The notes: generated by a model from the letters alone, not told the origin. 64,000 nucleotides of DNA from Trifolium pratense (GCF_020283565.1 NC_060060.1:59009257-59073256); one strand, 5' to 3'. Shown: positions 10,900 through 23,342, numbered from the stretch's first letter. Made by a program: numbers and translations.

Positions 10900-12387
10900 A
10901 ACCATAACCTGGTGCTGGAGGATATATATACAGATTCACCAGGAGACCATATAATTATTAATTAGCCCTATCGAGGTGCTAATCAGTATATACTAGTATA
11001 GCTTTTCCATATATTTCTAATAATTAAGGAGTTATACAAATTATTATTTGTATCTAATTTGGTATTAATGTTCTATTAGAATAAGTTGGCATATATGTCC
11101 AATTTCAGCGAAACCATATTGTAATATCATCACCAGTTATAATCAAACAAATAATCATCGGAGGAGATGTTTTCTAGCTGCTGGTTAATTTAATTCCCCT
11201 CCAGCCTCATTAAGGAGTTATACAAATTTTTGTTGTTGTTGTTGTTGATGAATTCAAATAATTATTTGTATCTTGTTTGTTAGTACTATCAAAATAATAT
11301 CGCATTTTCAATTCGGACACAGTCTTATGTCTCATGGCCAGAACTGCTTATAAGTTATTCACTAGAAATCATTATTAACCAGAAAAGCAATTGGTATTTG
11401 GAGAAGATGTTGTAATAAGGCACGGTTAGAAAAAATTATAAAAGTAGAATGAGATGAGACCTAGTGAAGAAAAAAAGGATAACTCCAACCTTCTGTCTTC
11501 TAACAACTTAGTTCGTTTCGTTTCCCTTGCTCTGCATCATAATGAGGTTTACGTGTGACTTGATTCTACGCTTGAAATGACAAATATTAAAGTATCATGG
11601 CCAAAAGGGGAGTTCATGATGAGTAAAATGTCTGTGTGGGTGATAAACATGATTGAGATTACATGCTTTGGTTGTGTATAAAAGATTTGTTATGCCCTAT
11701 AAGTATGCACAATTTAGATAAGTCTGCATATATATGATTATGATTGGTTGCATGCTAGCTCTTAACACTTATGACAAAGTTATATATCTAGTTGGTTGAA
11801 GCATGGTTATTGAACTGTAAATATCTACTTGTAAATGTGTTACTCAGTGCTATCTTTTCCAATTGGGATTGGACATGAGGGATTTACCCTATTTGTTATT
11901 GTTGGATTGGATTCTCTTGGCTGTAGTTGGGCAGTATCAAATTCTCAATGGGATCACAAGGGGAGGCTGTTTTCGGAAAGCATGATATTGTAGACAATGT
12001 ATATGTCAATGTTTTCGACTGCAAACTTATTATCAAAATCTGATTAAGGTGTGTCTCGCATCATCGCCTATTAAGGTATGTCTTATTCTAGACCTCTTAC
12101 TCAGAAAAATCATATACTGACTTGAGTACCGAGTGTTTGCAGGAACACCCTACCACCGGGCATCTTATGAGCTAGCTTGCTGTCTGTCACATGATAAGAA
12201 TCAGAACATGTAATGAAATTCTCTTTCTTTCTTTTTGCACAGGTAAGTACACATTTTTTTTATTTGATTTCATCTCTCAAATCTAGGATAGAGGTAAATG
12301 CTAATAATTTTATATCATAAGTATGCACAATTTATATATGCTTGCATAAATATGATTATGATGGTTGTCGCATGACAAGAGGTTCTG

Positions 12388-12468
<81 letters not shown>

Positions 12469-13060
12469 TAAGAATTCTAATGCTTGTTTGAAAATCAATC
12501 AATTACATGAGAGTTAGAAGTAGGGCGAGTGGTACTCGATGTCATGTATGGTAGATTTTAGGTTTTGGAAGCGATTATAAGGCTTAGCACCTGAGACTTT
12601 AATTGATTGTTCTCTGATATGTCTAAAAATAAGTCATTTCAAAAATTACAAGTGGTTTAGGTCTTCATAGAAGTATATGGATAATTAGTTAAGAAAAGCC
12701 ATATGTGATGATGCAATATGACTTGGAATTTCAAGAACTAAACCCTCAGATTTGTCTCCTTTAGTATACAATATCTTCAGAATGCGGTAATTTTCAAACA
12801 AAAATAGATTTAGTTAGACCACTAGAACTTAGATTGGATCCCTTGATAATCAAATTCATGACTTTAAGTGTCATATAGTTCCAATGCTTTAGCTAGAAGT
12901 AGTTATAACTTATAAGTAGTTATAACTAGTTAGTTACATTTCCTTCCTAGCTATTTTCAGTTAAGGTAGTTGATTAGTTAGAAGTTTTCAGTTAAGATAG
13001 TTTATTAGTTAGAAGTAGTTATAACTAGTTAGTTACATTTCCTTCTTATCTATCTGTTCT
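10900..13060. other. non-coding part of duplication unit 2
   Basis: Matches unit 1 in long blocks (10920-11450, 11430-11760, 11760-12170 and 12780-13150). It has a pure (AT)n tract at 12393-12466. No gene seen. Confidence 0.6.
12393..12466. repeat. (AT)n microsatellite, about 37 units
   Basis: Uninterrupted AT dinucleotides. The Tyr/Ile open frame across it is an artefact of the repeat. Confidence 0.95.
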
Positions 13061-13063
13061 TAC

Positions 13064-13071
13064 TATAAATA
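13064..13071 (+). promoter_or_regulatory. TATA box of acidic repeat gene, unit 2
   Basis: TATAAATA, 90 bp before ATG 13161, in a promoter region (12890-13150) nearly identical to that of unit 1. Confidence 0.6.
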
Positions 13072-13423
13072 TTCCATCTCTGTGCACATTCAATATAGTT
13101 TCTTGATATTAACTAAAGATTACAGAAAATCATAATTTTCTTCTTAATTTGTGTGGCCTAATGGAGGAGGGTGATAAGAAGGAGGCAGCAAAGATGATCA
13201 GTTCCACTGCTACTGATCAGAAAGAGGGTGGTGGCGGCGGCGATGTTGATGTAGCAATGAATGAGGGTGGTGGTGGCGATGATGTATCAATGAATGAGAG
13301 TGGTAGTGGCGATGATGTAGCAACGAATGAGGGTGGTGGCTGCGATGATGTAGCAACGAATGAGGGTGGTGGCGGCGATGATGTATCAATGAATGAGGGT
13401 GGTGGCGGAGATGATGTATCAAT

Positions 13424-13631
13424 TGTTGAATAAACTTTAATGTTAGTGGGTTTCTATCAATAAGTTAGTGGAAAGACAAAGAGTTTGTTGTAGTTGGAAG
13501 GCCAAGAGATAGTGGGCTATTAATAGTATTTACTTGTTTTATGAGAATAGCAGAAAAGGGTCTATATAAAGATCAGAGTTGTGTAATTTCATTTCAACAG
13601 AACATAATAAAAAGTAATGCTTCCGTGATCA
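13424..13631 (+). repeat. Copia 5' LTR
   Basis: 208 bp, TG...CA, with a TATA-like TATATAAA at 13563-13570 that could drive the element's transcript. Confidence 0.95.
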
Positions 13632-13634
13632 AAT

Positions 13635-13646
13635 TGGTATCAGAGC
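13635..13646 (+). other. primer-binding site of the Copia element
   Basis: TGGTATCAGAGC, three bases after the LTR; this is the usual plant Copia site complementary to a methionine tRNA 3' end. Confidence 0.9.
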
Positions 13647-13648
13647 AA

Positions 13649-16600
13649 ATGGCAAACGTGATGAGTCAAATGCCGTTGCCGCAACTAACGAAGTCAAATT
13701 ATGATAACTGGAGTGTCAAAATGCAAGCTCTTCTTGGAGCTCTAGAGGCGTGGGAGGTGACCAGAGATGGGTTTGAAGAACCAACAGATACTGCGGGATA
13801 TACGGCAGCTCAAAACAAGGCGTTGAAAGAGACGCGATCAAAGGATAAGACGGCACTGTACATGTTGTTCCGAGCAGTTGACGATTCAGGCTTTGAGAAA
13901 ATTGCCGGTTCGACTACGTCGAAAGAAGCATGGGACACGTTAAAAAAAGCGTTCGAAGGAGCAGATCGAGTGAAGCAAGTTCGACTCCAAACTCTTCGTG
14001 GTGAATTGGAGAGGATGCAAATGAAGGAGTCAGAAACTGTATCTGACTACATCACGCGTGTCCAAACAGTGGTGAATCAACTCACTAGAAATGGCGAAGC
14101 GGTGACTGATGCACGAGTTGTCGAAAAGATACTGAGATCTTTAACAGATAAATTTGAGAATATTGTGTGTGCAATAGAAGAGTCGAAGGACCTTTCGACG
14201 CTCTCAGTCGAAGAGCTCGCTGGTTCTCTCGAAGCACACGAACAACGTAAGATGAAAAAGAAAGAAGAAGCAGTCGAGGAGTCAATTAAAGACGAAAAGG
14301 TACTCTTTTCTCAAAACTTCCGAGGAAGAGGACGTGGCCGTGGAAGTCGTGGTCGAGGTGGTCGAGGCAGCAACTTCGAGAGAGGACAGTCAAGCCAGCA
14401 AAATTGGCGTGGCAGAGGACGTGGTCAAAGAGGTGGTCGATCAAACTACTCCAACTTCGAATGCTACAAGTGTGGGAAGTATGGTCATTACGCGAAGGAT
14501 TGCAACTCCTACAAATGCTATAACTGTGGTAAAGTGGGACATCTTGCAAAGGATTGTCAAGTCGAAAAGAAGGTAGAAGAAACAACCAATCTAGTTTTGG
14601 AAGCTGAAGCAAATGAAGGTTTTCTCTTGATGGCTCAAAATGAAATCAACACCAATAATGACACTATGTGGTATCTCGACTCAGGGGCAAGTAATCATAT
14701 GTGTGGTCACAAACACCTGTTTAAAGAAATGCAAAAGATTGAAGATGGTCATGTGTCTTTCGGAGATGCATCGAAAGTGAAAGTCGAAGGCAAGGGTACA
14801 ATCTGTTACTTACAGAAGGATGGCTTGATTGGATCAATCAAGGAAGTTTATTATGTACCAGATCTCAAGACCAACATCTTGAGTTTGGGGCAACTTACAG
14901 AAAAAGGTTATTCGATACTTATAAAAGATCGGATACTGCATTTGAAGGACAAGCTAGGGCATCTGATTGCTCAAGTCGAGATGGAGAGAAATCGAATGTA
15001 CAAACTGAATTTGAGAAGCGTTCAAGAAAAATGTTTGCAAGTCAATGTCGAAGACAAAGCGTCGTTGTGGCATCTACGCTTTGGTCATCTACATCATGCT
15101 GGTTTGAAAAGGTTGGCGAAAAAAAATATGGTGCACGGGCTACCAAACATGGATTATGAAGGAAAGTTTTGTGAAGAATGTGTGCTTAGCAAACAAACAA
15201 GAACCTCATTTCAAAAGAAGGCAGAATATCAAGCTAAACATATTCTCGAACTGATTCATACCGACATATGTGGGCCAATCACACCAGAATCTTTCAGTGG
15301 CAAAAGGTACTTCATTTCCTTTATTGACGATTTCTCACGAAAGACCTGGGTTTACTTCTTGAAAGAAAAATCTGAAGCATTCGAGGTGTTCAAAAAGTTC
15401 AAAGTAATGGTGGAGAAGGCAACTGACAGACACATCAAAGCCGTTCGATCTGACAGAGGTGGTGAGTATACCTCCACAGCTTTTATGAAGTATTGTGAAG
15501 AGCAGGGCATAAGGAGATTTCTAACTGCACCATATTCACCTCAACAAAACGGTGTGGCTGAAAGGAAGAATCGAACAGTTCTCGACATGGTTCGATCAAT
15601 GCTTAAAAGCAAGAACATGTCGAAGCAATTCTGGGCAGAAGCTGTACAATGTGCTATTTATGTTCAGAATCGATGTCCACATGCGAAGTTAGAAGATCAA
15701 ACACCACAAGAAGTATGGAGCGGACAGAAGCCAACAGTTTCCCATCTCAAAGTATTTGGTAGTGTGGCGTATGCACATCTACCAGATCAACGAAGAACGA
15801 AGCTTGAAGACAAAAGTCAGAAGTACATATTCATTGGGTATGATGAGAAGACAAAAGGGTACAAGCTATTCGATCCCATAAGCAAGAAGGTGATAGTGAG
15901 TAGAGATGTTCGAATAAATGAAGCGAGCAAGTGGGACTGGAACAATTCGACAGAAGTTAATGTCGAAGTTGAAGAATCATCTGTCGCCGTACCAACAAGC
16001 ATTTCAACAGAACTTGAAGAGTCTGACAGTGAAGATGAACCTCTACAACCCAGAATGCGAAGTCTGCAAGATTTGTATGAAACGACAGAAGAGGTACACC
16101 TTGTATGTCTTTTGGCAGATACTGAAAACATTAACTTCGAAGAGGCGCTGCGAAACGAAAAATGGAAAACTGCCATGAACGAAGAGATTAAGGCCATTGA
16201 ACGTAACAACACATGGGAACTAGCAGAATTACCAAAAGGCAGTCAACCCATTGGTGTGAAGTGGGTATTCAAGAAAAAGATGAACGCTCAAGGCGAAATA
16301 GAACGGTATAAAGCGCGACTTGTTGCAAAGGGATACAAACAGAAAGCAGGAATTGACTATGATGAAGTATTTGCACCTGTTGCAAGAATGGAGACAATTC
16401 GATTGCTCATTTCTCAAGCTGCTCAATTCAAATGGCCGATATTTCAAATGGATGTCAAGTCAGCATTTTTAAATGGTGTGCTCGAAGAAGACGTTTACAT
16501 CGAACAACCACCCGGATACATGAAAGTCGGAAAAGAAGAAAAAGTGCTAAAATTGAAGAAGGCGCTTTATGGGTTGAAGCAAGCACCGCGAGCATGGAAT

Positions 16601-17659
16601 ACACGCATCGACACATATTTCAAAGAGAATGGTTTCAAGCAATGTCCCTACGAACATGCTCTGTATGTAAAGAAGAATGGCAGTAATATGTTACTTGTTG
16701 CTCTCTATGTCGATGATCTAATCTTCTTGGGAAACAATGGTCAGATGATAGAAGAATTCAAGGGCACAATGACACGTGAATTCGAGATGACAGACTTAGG
16801 TCTGATGAGATTCTTTCTTGGTCTGGAGGTTCGACAAGAAGAAGCAGGAATCTTCATATCACAGGAGACATATGCAAAGGAAATCCTGAAAAGATTCAAA
16901 ATGAAAGATTGTAATCCAGTTTCGACACCAATGGAACCAGGTGCAAAGCTGTCAAAATTTGATGGAGGAGAACGTGTCGAAGCAAGCAAATATCGAAGCT
17001 TGGTAGGTAGTCTTCGCTATCTCACATGTACAAGGCCGGACATTTCATTAAGTGTCGGCATTGTAAGTCGATTCATGGAGGAGCCAGTATATTCACATTG
17101 GAAGGCATTGAAACGAATCCTAAGGTACATCCAAGGAACAGTGTCACTTGGAATGTTTTACTCAAGAACAGAAGATTACAAGTTGGTTGGTTACTCCGAC
17201 AGTGATTGGTGCGGAGATGTAGACGATCGAAAAAGCACTTCAGGATATGTGTTCTTCATGGGAAATACCGCATTTACTTGGCTTTCTAAGAAGCAACCGA
17301 TAGTGACGCTCTCGACATGTGAAGCTGAATATGTGGCAGCATCTTGGTGTGTTTGTCATGCAATATGGCTTAGAAGATTGTTGAGCAAAATGGAGCTAAA
17401 ACAGGTAGGTGCAACAGTAATACAAGTGGACAACAAATCAACAATTGAGTTAGCAAAGAATCCTGTAAACCATGAAAGAAGCAAACACATCGACGTTCGC
17501 TTCCACTTTATTCGAGAACATGTGAAGGAAGGAAGTGTCGAATTGAGGCATGTAGCAAGCAAGGATCAAGCAGCAGATATTTTCACAAAACCATTATCGA
17601 AAGAAATTTTCGACAGAGGCAAGAAATTGATAGGCATGATAGATGGAAGGAACATTTAA
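13649..17659 (+). CDS. Copia gag-pol polyprotein
   Basis: 1336 residues from ATG 13649, chosen because it is the first Met after the primer-binding site and starts the usual gag text ([20 protein letters not shown]); the open frame upstream is LTR. In order: gag with coiled, Arg/Gly-rich tail; two CCHC zinc knuckles (about residues 272-303, [14 protein letters not shown] and [14 protein letters not shown]); aspartic protease [11 protein letters not shown] (Asp about 344); pre-integrase HLRFGH region; integrase with D539, D602 and E638 (DD35E spacing); Copia reverse transcriptase with YVDD at about 1020-1023; RNase H with DSDWCGD and STCEAEYVA near the end. All key residues seen are present, with no stop or frameshift, so the element may be autonomous. 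Integrase before RT is the Copia order. It makes the retrotransposon's own particle proteins and enzymes and has no cell role. Confidence 0.97.
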   Translation: MANVMSQMPLPQLTKSNYDNWSVKMQALLGALEAWEVTRDGFEEPTDTAGYTAAQNKALKETRSKDKTALYMLFRAVDDSGFEKIAGSTTSKEAWDTLKKAFEGADRVKQVRLQTLRGELERMQMKESETVSDYITRVQTVVNQLTRNGEAVTDARVVEKILRSLTDKFENIVCAIEESKDLSTLSVEELAGSLEAHEQRKMKKKEEAVEESIKDEKVLFSQNFRGRGRGRGSRGRGGRGSNFERGQSSQQNWRGRGRGQRGGRSNYSNFECYKCGKYGHYAKDCNSYKCYNCGKVGHLAKDCQVEKKVEETTNLVLEAEANEGFLLMAQNEINTNNDTMWYLDSGASNHMCGHKHLFKEMQKIEDGHVSFGDASKVKVEGKGTICYLQKDGLIGSIKEVYYVPDLKTNILSLGQLTEKGYSILIKDRILHLKDKLGHLIAQVEMERNRMYKLNLRSVQEKCLQVNVEDKASLWHLRFGHLHHAGLKRLAKKNMVHGLPNMDYEGKFCEECVLSKQTRTSFQKKAEYQAKHILELIHTDICGPITPESFSGKRYFISFIDDFSRKTWVYFLKEKSEAFEVFKKFKVMVEKATDRHIKAVRSDRGGEYTSTAFMKYCEEQGIRRFLTAPYSPQQNGVAERKNRTVLDMVRSMLKSKNMSKQFWAEAVQCAIYVQNRCPHAKLEDQTPQEVWSGQKPTVSHLKVFGSVAYAHLPDQRRTKLEDKSQKYIFIGYDEKTKGYKLFDPISKKVIVSRDVRINEASKWDWNNSTEVNVEVEESSVAVPTSISTELEESDSEDEPLQPRMRSLQDLYETTEEVHLVCLLADTENINFEEALRNEKWKTAMNEEIKAIERNNTWELAELPKGSQPIGVKWVFKKKMNAQGEIERYKARLVAKGYKQKAGIDYDEVFAPVARMETIRLLISQAAQFKWPIFQMDVKSAFLNGVLEEDVYIEQPPGYMKVGKEEKVLKLKKALYGLKQAPRAWNTRIDTYFKENGFKQCPYEHALYVKKNGSNMLLVALYVDDLIFLGNNGQMIEEFKGTMTREFEMTDLGLMRFFLGLEVRQEEAGIFISQETYAKEILKRFKMKDCNPVSTPMEPGAKLSKFDGGERVEASKYRSLVGSLRYLTCTRPDISLSVGIVSRFMEEPVYSHWKALKRILRYIQGTVSLGMFYSRTEDYKLVGYSDSDWCGDVDDRKSTSGYVFFMGNTAFTWLSKKQPIVTLSTCEAEYVAASWCVCHAIWLRRLLSKMELKQVGATVIQVDNKSTIELAKNPVNHERSKHIDVRFHFIREHVKEGSVELRHVASKDQAADIFTKPLSKEIFDRGKKLIGMIDGRNI

Positions 17660-17675
17660 GTTTACAGGGGAGTTT

Positions 17676-17883
17676 TGTTGAATAAACTTTAATGTTAGTG
17701 GGTTTCTATCAATAAGTTAGTGGAAAGACAAAGAGTTTGTTGTAGTTGGAAGGCCAAGAGATAGTGGGCTATTAATAGTATTTACTTGTTTTATGAGAAT
17801 AGCAGAAAAGGGTCTATATAAAGATCAGAGTTGTGTAATTTCATTTCAACAGAACATAATAAAAAGTAATGCTTCCGTGATCA
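17676..17883 (+). repeat. Copia 3' LTR
   Basis: 208 bp, identical by eye to the 5' LTR; followed by TSD TCAAT. Confidence 0.95.
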
Positions 17884-18646
17884 TCAATGAATGAGGGTGG
17901 TGGCAGCGATGATGTAGCAACGAATGAGGGTGGTGGCAGCGATGATGTAGCAACAAATGAGGGTGGTGGTGGCAATGACGATGTATCAATGAATGAGGGA
18001 GGTACTAGTATCGATTCTTCATCCTCAAAAGAATTAAAGAAAAGAAAATCAAAGGAACCTGAAATCACTTCTGATTCTGAAACCACTTCTGATTCTGAAA
18101 CTTCTCCCAAGAAAATAAAAAGAACTTCTAAGGCATGTAATCGTCAAACTGTTTCAATAGTTGCTACGAGCGGTTCAGTATCAAAGGTTGTCCTTCGTAC
18201 ACCAAATGTTCCTTCCCCGCGCAAGGTACAAACATGTTAAAGGTCCAAATATGATAAGTCTCTAAGTTTGAGTTCATGGCACAAAGTAACTGACTTTAGG
18301 TATCATACTCCAAATGTGATAAGCTTTTTAATCCAAACCTAATCCTACAGTTTTAGATTGGTAATATTGATTATTCCTTGGAATCAATAGTGAAAGTTTA
18401 ACGGGATAATATGATTAGCAGGGTGCTGAGTAATTGAATTATATGTTTTTATATCTTAAATAGTGCTTCATTTATTTTTATATCAGTTATTAGCATGTAA
18501 TTTAGCAAATTTTTTGTGTGTCGCTTTAAATACATTTCATAACTATTTTGAGATTCCTATTCATATATAAATTTTGTTATGGAAGCACATGAGATTTATG
18601 ACAAATATTGACAGATTATACGCTATACGCAGGAATGAAACCAACA

Positions 18647-21600
18647 TCACAAGCCTAGTATAGACTGCTTAATTCCATGCAATTTTGATAAGGCTTCTCT
18701 CATTGTCCACCGATCTTTAGGATGATAAGATATACATGACAAGCCAACTCTCATTGAAGCAGCTATGCACTCCTCAGCTTTGTGCATCCAAACTGGGATG
18801 CCGTCACTGTAACTGTTGTCGATAGACCTACTACTATTACAATCACTGCTGAAATTTTGTGTTGAATACTCAAATTGGTTGATAAGTCTTTGATCAACAA
18901 CCTTAAGTAATTGCTTGTCATCCATGTCTAATACAAATTTGTTCATGCTTAATCCTTCTTTGAACATTTCATCCGTTGGTTTTTTCGCTATGAACATCTC
19001 TAGAAATAGGATTCCGAAACTGTACACATCGCCACTAGTTGAAGCCTTTCCACCTAGACCATATTCTGAAACATGTCACACAAATATTAGATATCTATAT
19101 ATTACATACATACATACATACATATATAGCTATGCATAAATAAAAGGTTAAATAAAGTACAATTCAAAGTAGAAAAAACTCATTAGTAAGTAAGTACCTG
19201 GGGCGATATAGCCGATCGATCCCTTCAATTCTAGAGTGCTACTATGTTTCTCTGATGGATTTTGAGAGAGAAACCTCGCCAATCCAAAATCTGCCACATG
19301 CGCAACCATATCTTCATCTATTAGGACATTGGCAGGTTTCAGATCACAATGGACTATTGGTGGATCACAGTCATTGTGCAAGTAGTCCATGGCAGATGCA
19401 ACATCAATGGCAATGTTTAATCTTTGCAACAAGGTTAGTGAAGAACCCGACTCAAGATCTTCCGGGTATAAAATCATCTCTAAATTACCATTAGGCATGA
19501 ATTGCATAACAAGGGCCTTAAAATCATCCCCCTTGTAATCAGTGCTGGAGCAAGAAGTGATCACCTTGACCAGATTCCGATGACGAACATTTTTCAAAGT
19601 TTCACATTCTGCATTAAAACTCTGAGAGGCTTTGCTTTGTTGCAGGTCCAGAATTTTAACAGCAAGTGTGGTAGTTTGACTCTCACAAGTGCTGATGTTG
19701 AACACACCCTTGTAAACAGATCCAAAGCCCCCTTTTCCAACCATGTTTGCAGCTGAAAAATTGTTTGTAGCAAGCCTAATATCACCATAGGATATATTTT
19801 GATGCAGCCCCTTTAGAGGAGTTGATGACAAAGTTCTTATCTCCTCCTTGTGTTTCTTCTTTAAGGACATTAGCCGCCACAGTAGATAGATCATTGACAC
19901 GAACAAAACAGTCACGCCTATAATGCCGAGTATGATAGGAAGTAAAATGTTTCTGTTCTTTTTCTTACCTGCAACACACAAAGTGACTCCTAACTTGTGC
20001 ATAACTTGATTGTTAACGCCACATAGTTTGTTGTTACCTTGGAGATCAACCTGGCTTAGGTTCATAAAAACACCTTTCATAGGAACCTTTCCTTCCAATT
20101 TGTTGAAAGACAAATTTAAGCTGACCATATATTTGAGATTTTCTAAACTCTCAGGAATTGAACCAGCGAGATTGTTTGATGATAAATCCAATGTCTCAAG
20201 GGATGCTAAATCCCCTAGACTATTTGGAATTGAGCCACTAAATTTGTTTCTTTCCATCAAAAGCATCTTCAAGCCGTTTGCTTTGATTTCAGGAATGTTC
20301 CCCGACAGCTGGTTGTTCGAAACAAACATTGTCACTAGCTGCTCCATGTTGCATACAGGAGGAAGCGAACCGTTCAAAGAATTTCCATGTAAGTACAAAG
20401 TTGTCAAGCCAGAGAGTTGAAAAATCTCGATTGGTATGACACCAACAAGCTTATTCATTTCTAAGTCAAGTATATTCAATTCCTCACATTGTCCGATACT
20501 TGTGGGAATTCTACCTGAGAACTGGTTGTTTCCTAAAGCAAGAATAAACAGATTTGTAAAATTGCCAAATATGTCTGGAATTTCACCAGACAATCTATTT
20601 TGGTATATCAATAGCTGCACCAATTTTTTGAGTGTTCCTAATTCTAATGGTAACTCGCCGGTGAAATAATTATGTTCAAAAGATAAGGATGTGAGATTTT
20701 GAAATTTTTTCATTCCCTTAGGAATAGTTCCATTTAGCTTATTATTAGCAACACAGAACTGTTGTAGATTGCTTGAAAGATAAGCAACAGAATTTGGAAG
20801 TTCACCAGCCAAGTTGTTACCATTGATCATAAGAATTTCCAACTGAGTAGAGTTTCTAAGAGAATCAAAGAATTGAAAATTCAATGATGTGGTGGAAGTG
20901 AGTAAATTATTACTAACAGCCAAATAAGTGAGATTTTTCAAGTTGGTGAAAAGAGGTATTGGCCCATGAAATCTATTGTTAGAAAGATCAATAGTCTGAA
21001 GATGTGATGAATTGGATATGGAATTAGGAATCACCCCTTCAAATCTGTTAGTTGCCAAAGTAAGTACACTTAAATTCGGAAAGTAGTCACCGAATTTTTG
21101 TGGTAAAATGCCTGATAAGTTGTTCATTGTTAAGGATAAGAAGTCCAAGGAAGAGAGATTGAAGAAGAAAGAACTAGGAATCTCGCCGGTGAAATTGTTC
21201 TGTGAGAGTTGTAGTCTTGAAAGATTTTGGAGATTGCCTAATTCACTTGGAATCTCACCAAAAAACATGTTTCTTGCCAATGAAAGATTCTTAAGAGAAA
21301 AAAGATTACCAAAAGTTGATGGAATTTTACCTGTTAGATTATTGAGAGAAAAGTCCAAAATTTGTAGATTATGAAGTTGACCCAATTGAGGTGGAAGTGT
21401 ACCAGAGAGATTGTTGTCAGGTAATTGAATGACACTAAGGAGTGAAAGATGAGAAAATTGGAAGGGAATTTGGCCATTAAAACTGTTATTGGAAAGGTCA
21501 AGTGTATGAAGATAAGTGAGGTTGGAGATATTAGAAGGTAGTTTACCAGAAAGACTAAGTCCTGATAAGTTTAGAGATTGAACTCTTTCATCAACTTTGG

Positions 21601-21787
21601 AACAGTTTACACCATACCAGGTACAGTGATTAGAATCTTGTTTCCAACTTGATAGAGCATTGTTTGGATCAGTTACTTGTAGTTTGAAAGATAGAAGTAT
21701 ATCTTTGTCTGTGTTATTGTTGCAAATGATGACATGAAAATTATGAAGTAGGATACATAGGAGCAAAATAAATCTTATATGGATCAT
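18647..21787 (-). CDS. LRR receptor-like kinase, class XII, non-RD (intact copy 3)
   Basis: Two exons: 21787-19198 and 19065-18647, with intron ends CAG|GTACTT and tttcag|AATATGG; 1002 residues in all. The protein has a signal peptide (about 1-22), a CTWYGVNC cap motif, about 21 plant-type LRRs (LxxLxLSxNxLSGxIP), a membrane segment (about 613-637) and a Ser/Thr kinase. The kinase has the glycine loop VGKGGFGSVYKG (about 683), AVKILDL, catalytic loop VHCDLKPANVL (about 810) and ADFGLARF. Cys before the catalytic Asp makes it non-RD, typical of the immune-receptor class with FLS2, EFR and Xa21. The splice joins GYIAP to EYGLGGKASTSGDVYSFG, restoring subdomain VIII. Likely a plasma-membrane immune receptor; the ligand is unknown. 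Copies 1 and 2 in the tandem series are dead relatives. ATG 21787 is the only start that gives a signal peptide. Confidence 0.93.
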
Positions 21788-21799
21788 AGTGACTGATCT

Positions 21800-23220
21800 T
21801 TGATGTATAGCTTAATGTGCATGCAGGTATTTATCAAATTATTATAAGTGATTTAATGTTGCATTTGGACTATGGTTTTAGTAGTAGTAGGAAAAGAATT
21901 GGTCAATCTAACAGAGTACAAGATGAAGATTTTTTTTTTGTTTTTGACATTTTCAAGTCAAAAGTTTGATAATGTACAACTCATCTGTTTACTAAAGTTG
22001 AGAAAAAACACAAATCACAATCAATAGACATATTAGTTCTTCATCACCAAAGAATAATGAATTTTTTGATATTTCTTCTCTTTTATATATGTATAAAAGT
22101 TATATTTAACTTATTTTCTTTATCTTAATTTTCAATACTACTCTCACAAAAGTAGGGTGCTTATAAAAGTGCGAGATCTTAATGTCTATTGTGAAAAATC
22201 TATTACTACTTACAATGATGAAAACTCGTACATATAATGGTTGAAGTTGAAAATTAAAATTTGAATAATCAAGTTCGGCTTTAGGCATGCAACATCGTTA
22301 AAACTTTTAGTAAGAGTTTGCCGTCTATTTAGATTCCACAAAATTTGTTGGTATAGTCTCTATAGTTGCTCGTAGAGAATACTTGGTTTATGTAAAATAA
22401 ATTGAAAATCTTTGGGGTAATTTATGTTTTGGTCTTATAGTTGGTTCTCTATTTGCTTTTGATCTTTATAATATAATAATTATGTTTAATTTTGTCTTGT
22501 CACATAGGTAGAATCTAAAAAAATGTATTGCAAATGATAAAATATTGTTTGAATTTACGTTTCTTTGGCCTTTCTCGCATCCCAAAACTGTTTTGGACGT
22601 GAAAATGAAGAAGCTACAAATAGTAGCTTATGTGTGCACTTAAAAACTTCTTTATTTTGTGTAAAAAAATGGTAATTATTTTTTTCGACTAATTTCATCG
22701 AAGGCACATAAGGTAAGTTCTTCTCTCTCAAGTCTCAACTGAATTTTTTCCTTACGCACTAGATATAAATCAAACATTTATTATTTAGATCAATTCATTA
22801 TAATAAAAGTGATTATATTACATGAACCAAAAACATGATATGGTTTTTTGTTTTCTCATAAGTATTATTTGCTCTTGTGCTTACAATGCATGTAACACTT
22901 CTGGCAGAGTAAAGAAGACTTATGAGAGAACAAAAAACCATATCAACTTCAATAAGTAATCACATCTCAGATTAAAGGTAAGAGATTTGTTTTAGATTTT
23001 TATTATCCCTTTAAATTTTTTGCAATATTAATCGTAGGTTCGGTTTTTTTTTCTTTTACTCGTACATTCGGTTGTTGACTGGCGGTGATAGTATGATTGT
23101 ATTATTATTAGTATTTGGTTCAAAATAGTATGAGTCGCCTATTAGCTGGTGTTTAGTTTTTTAAATTAATTCAATATGACAAATTACCCAATTAAGTAAG
23201 GACTTTTGTCACGGTTAAGT
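21800..23220. other. intergenic region upstream of the LRR kinase
   Basis: AT-rich, no gene recognised. It must hold the kinase promoter at its left end (no clear TATA box seen) and includes a hairpin at 22837-22944. Confidence 0.5.
22837..22944. other. long hairpin, possible miRNA precursor or MITE
   Basis: Arms 22837-22862 and 22919-22944 pair over 26 bp with one mismatch; the plus-strand left arm begins GATATGGTTTTTTGTT. The 56-base interior is partly paired as well, and weaker pairing may extend outward. Size and near-perfect pairing fit a plant miRNA foldback, but a small MITE would look the same; no target duplication was seen. Confidence 0.4.
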
Positions 23221-23238
23221 GTGTAATACACCTCAGTT

Positions 23239-23327
23239 TTTTTGTTTACAATGAGTTGATGATCAAACCCAAGACCTATAGCATATTATTCAAACCTCTC
23301 ACCACTAGACCAAACCTAGTGACTTTG
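23239..23327 (-). mobile_element. tRNA-derived SINE, short copy
   Basis: On the minus strand there is an A-box-like TGGTCTAGTGG and a B-box-like GGGTTTGATCA, tRNA-like spacing, and a T-rich start on the plus strand (the SINE tail). It is flanked by 15-bp direct repeats TAATACACCTCAGTT (23224-23238) and TAATGCACCTCAGTT (23328-23342), one mismatch. Confidence 0.7.
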
Positions 23328-23342
23328 TAATGCACCTCAGTT

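Larger units (their letters stand above)
13424..17883 (+). mobile_element. complete young Ty1/Copia LTR retrotransposon
   Basis: Two 208-bp LTRs (13424-13631, 17676-17883) start TGTTGAATAA and end GTGATCA; I found no difference between them. The 5-bp target duplication is TCAAT (13419-13423, 17884-17888). A primer-binding site TGGTATCAGAGC follows the 5' LTR, and a purine tract (aggggag, about 17666-17672) precedes the 3' LTR. A single uninterrupted gag-pol frame lies between. Identical LTRs and an open frame indicate a very recent insertion. Confidence 0.97.
13161..18240 (+). pseudogene. acidic repeat protein, unit 2, split by a Copia element
   Basis: Coding sequence starts at ATG 13161 (MEEGDKKEAAKM) and is interrupted after 13423 by the retrotransposon. 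It resumes after the target duplication at 17889 in the same frame and runs to TAA 18240. Across the insertion there are about nine 11-residue acidic units (DDVSMNEGGGG type), against about seven in unit 1. The C-terminal part has KKRKSK, two SDSET motifs and PKKIKR, so a nuclear acidic protein is plausible. The uninserted gene had no frameshift, so it may have worked until the recent insertion. Transcripts from its promoter now hit a stop seven bases into the LTR (13431-13433). The family is unknown to me. Confidence 0.65.

Noticed and set aside
12310..12498. Open frame of repeated Tyr-Ile (also 56798-57020)
   Set aside because: Produced by AT/AAT microsatellites.
14085..17562. Several antisense and shifted open frames over the Copia pol
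   Set aside because: Shadows of the 1336-codon gag-pol frame; no domains.
19255..21374. Plus-strand open frames opposite the LRR kinase
   Set aside because: Antisense shadows of LRR coding sequence; the minus-strand protein explains the region fully.
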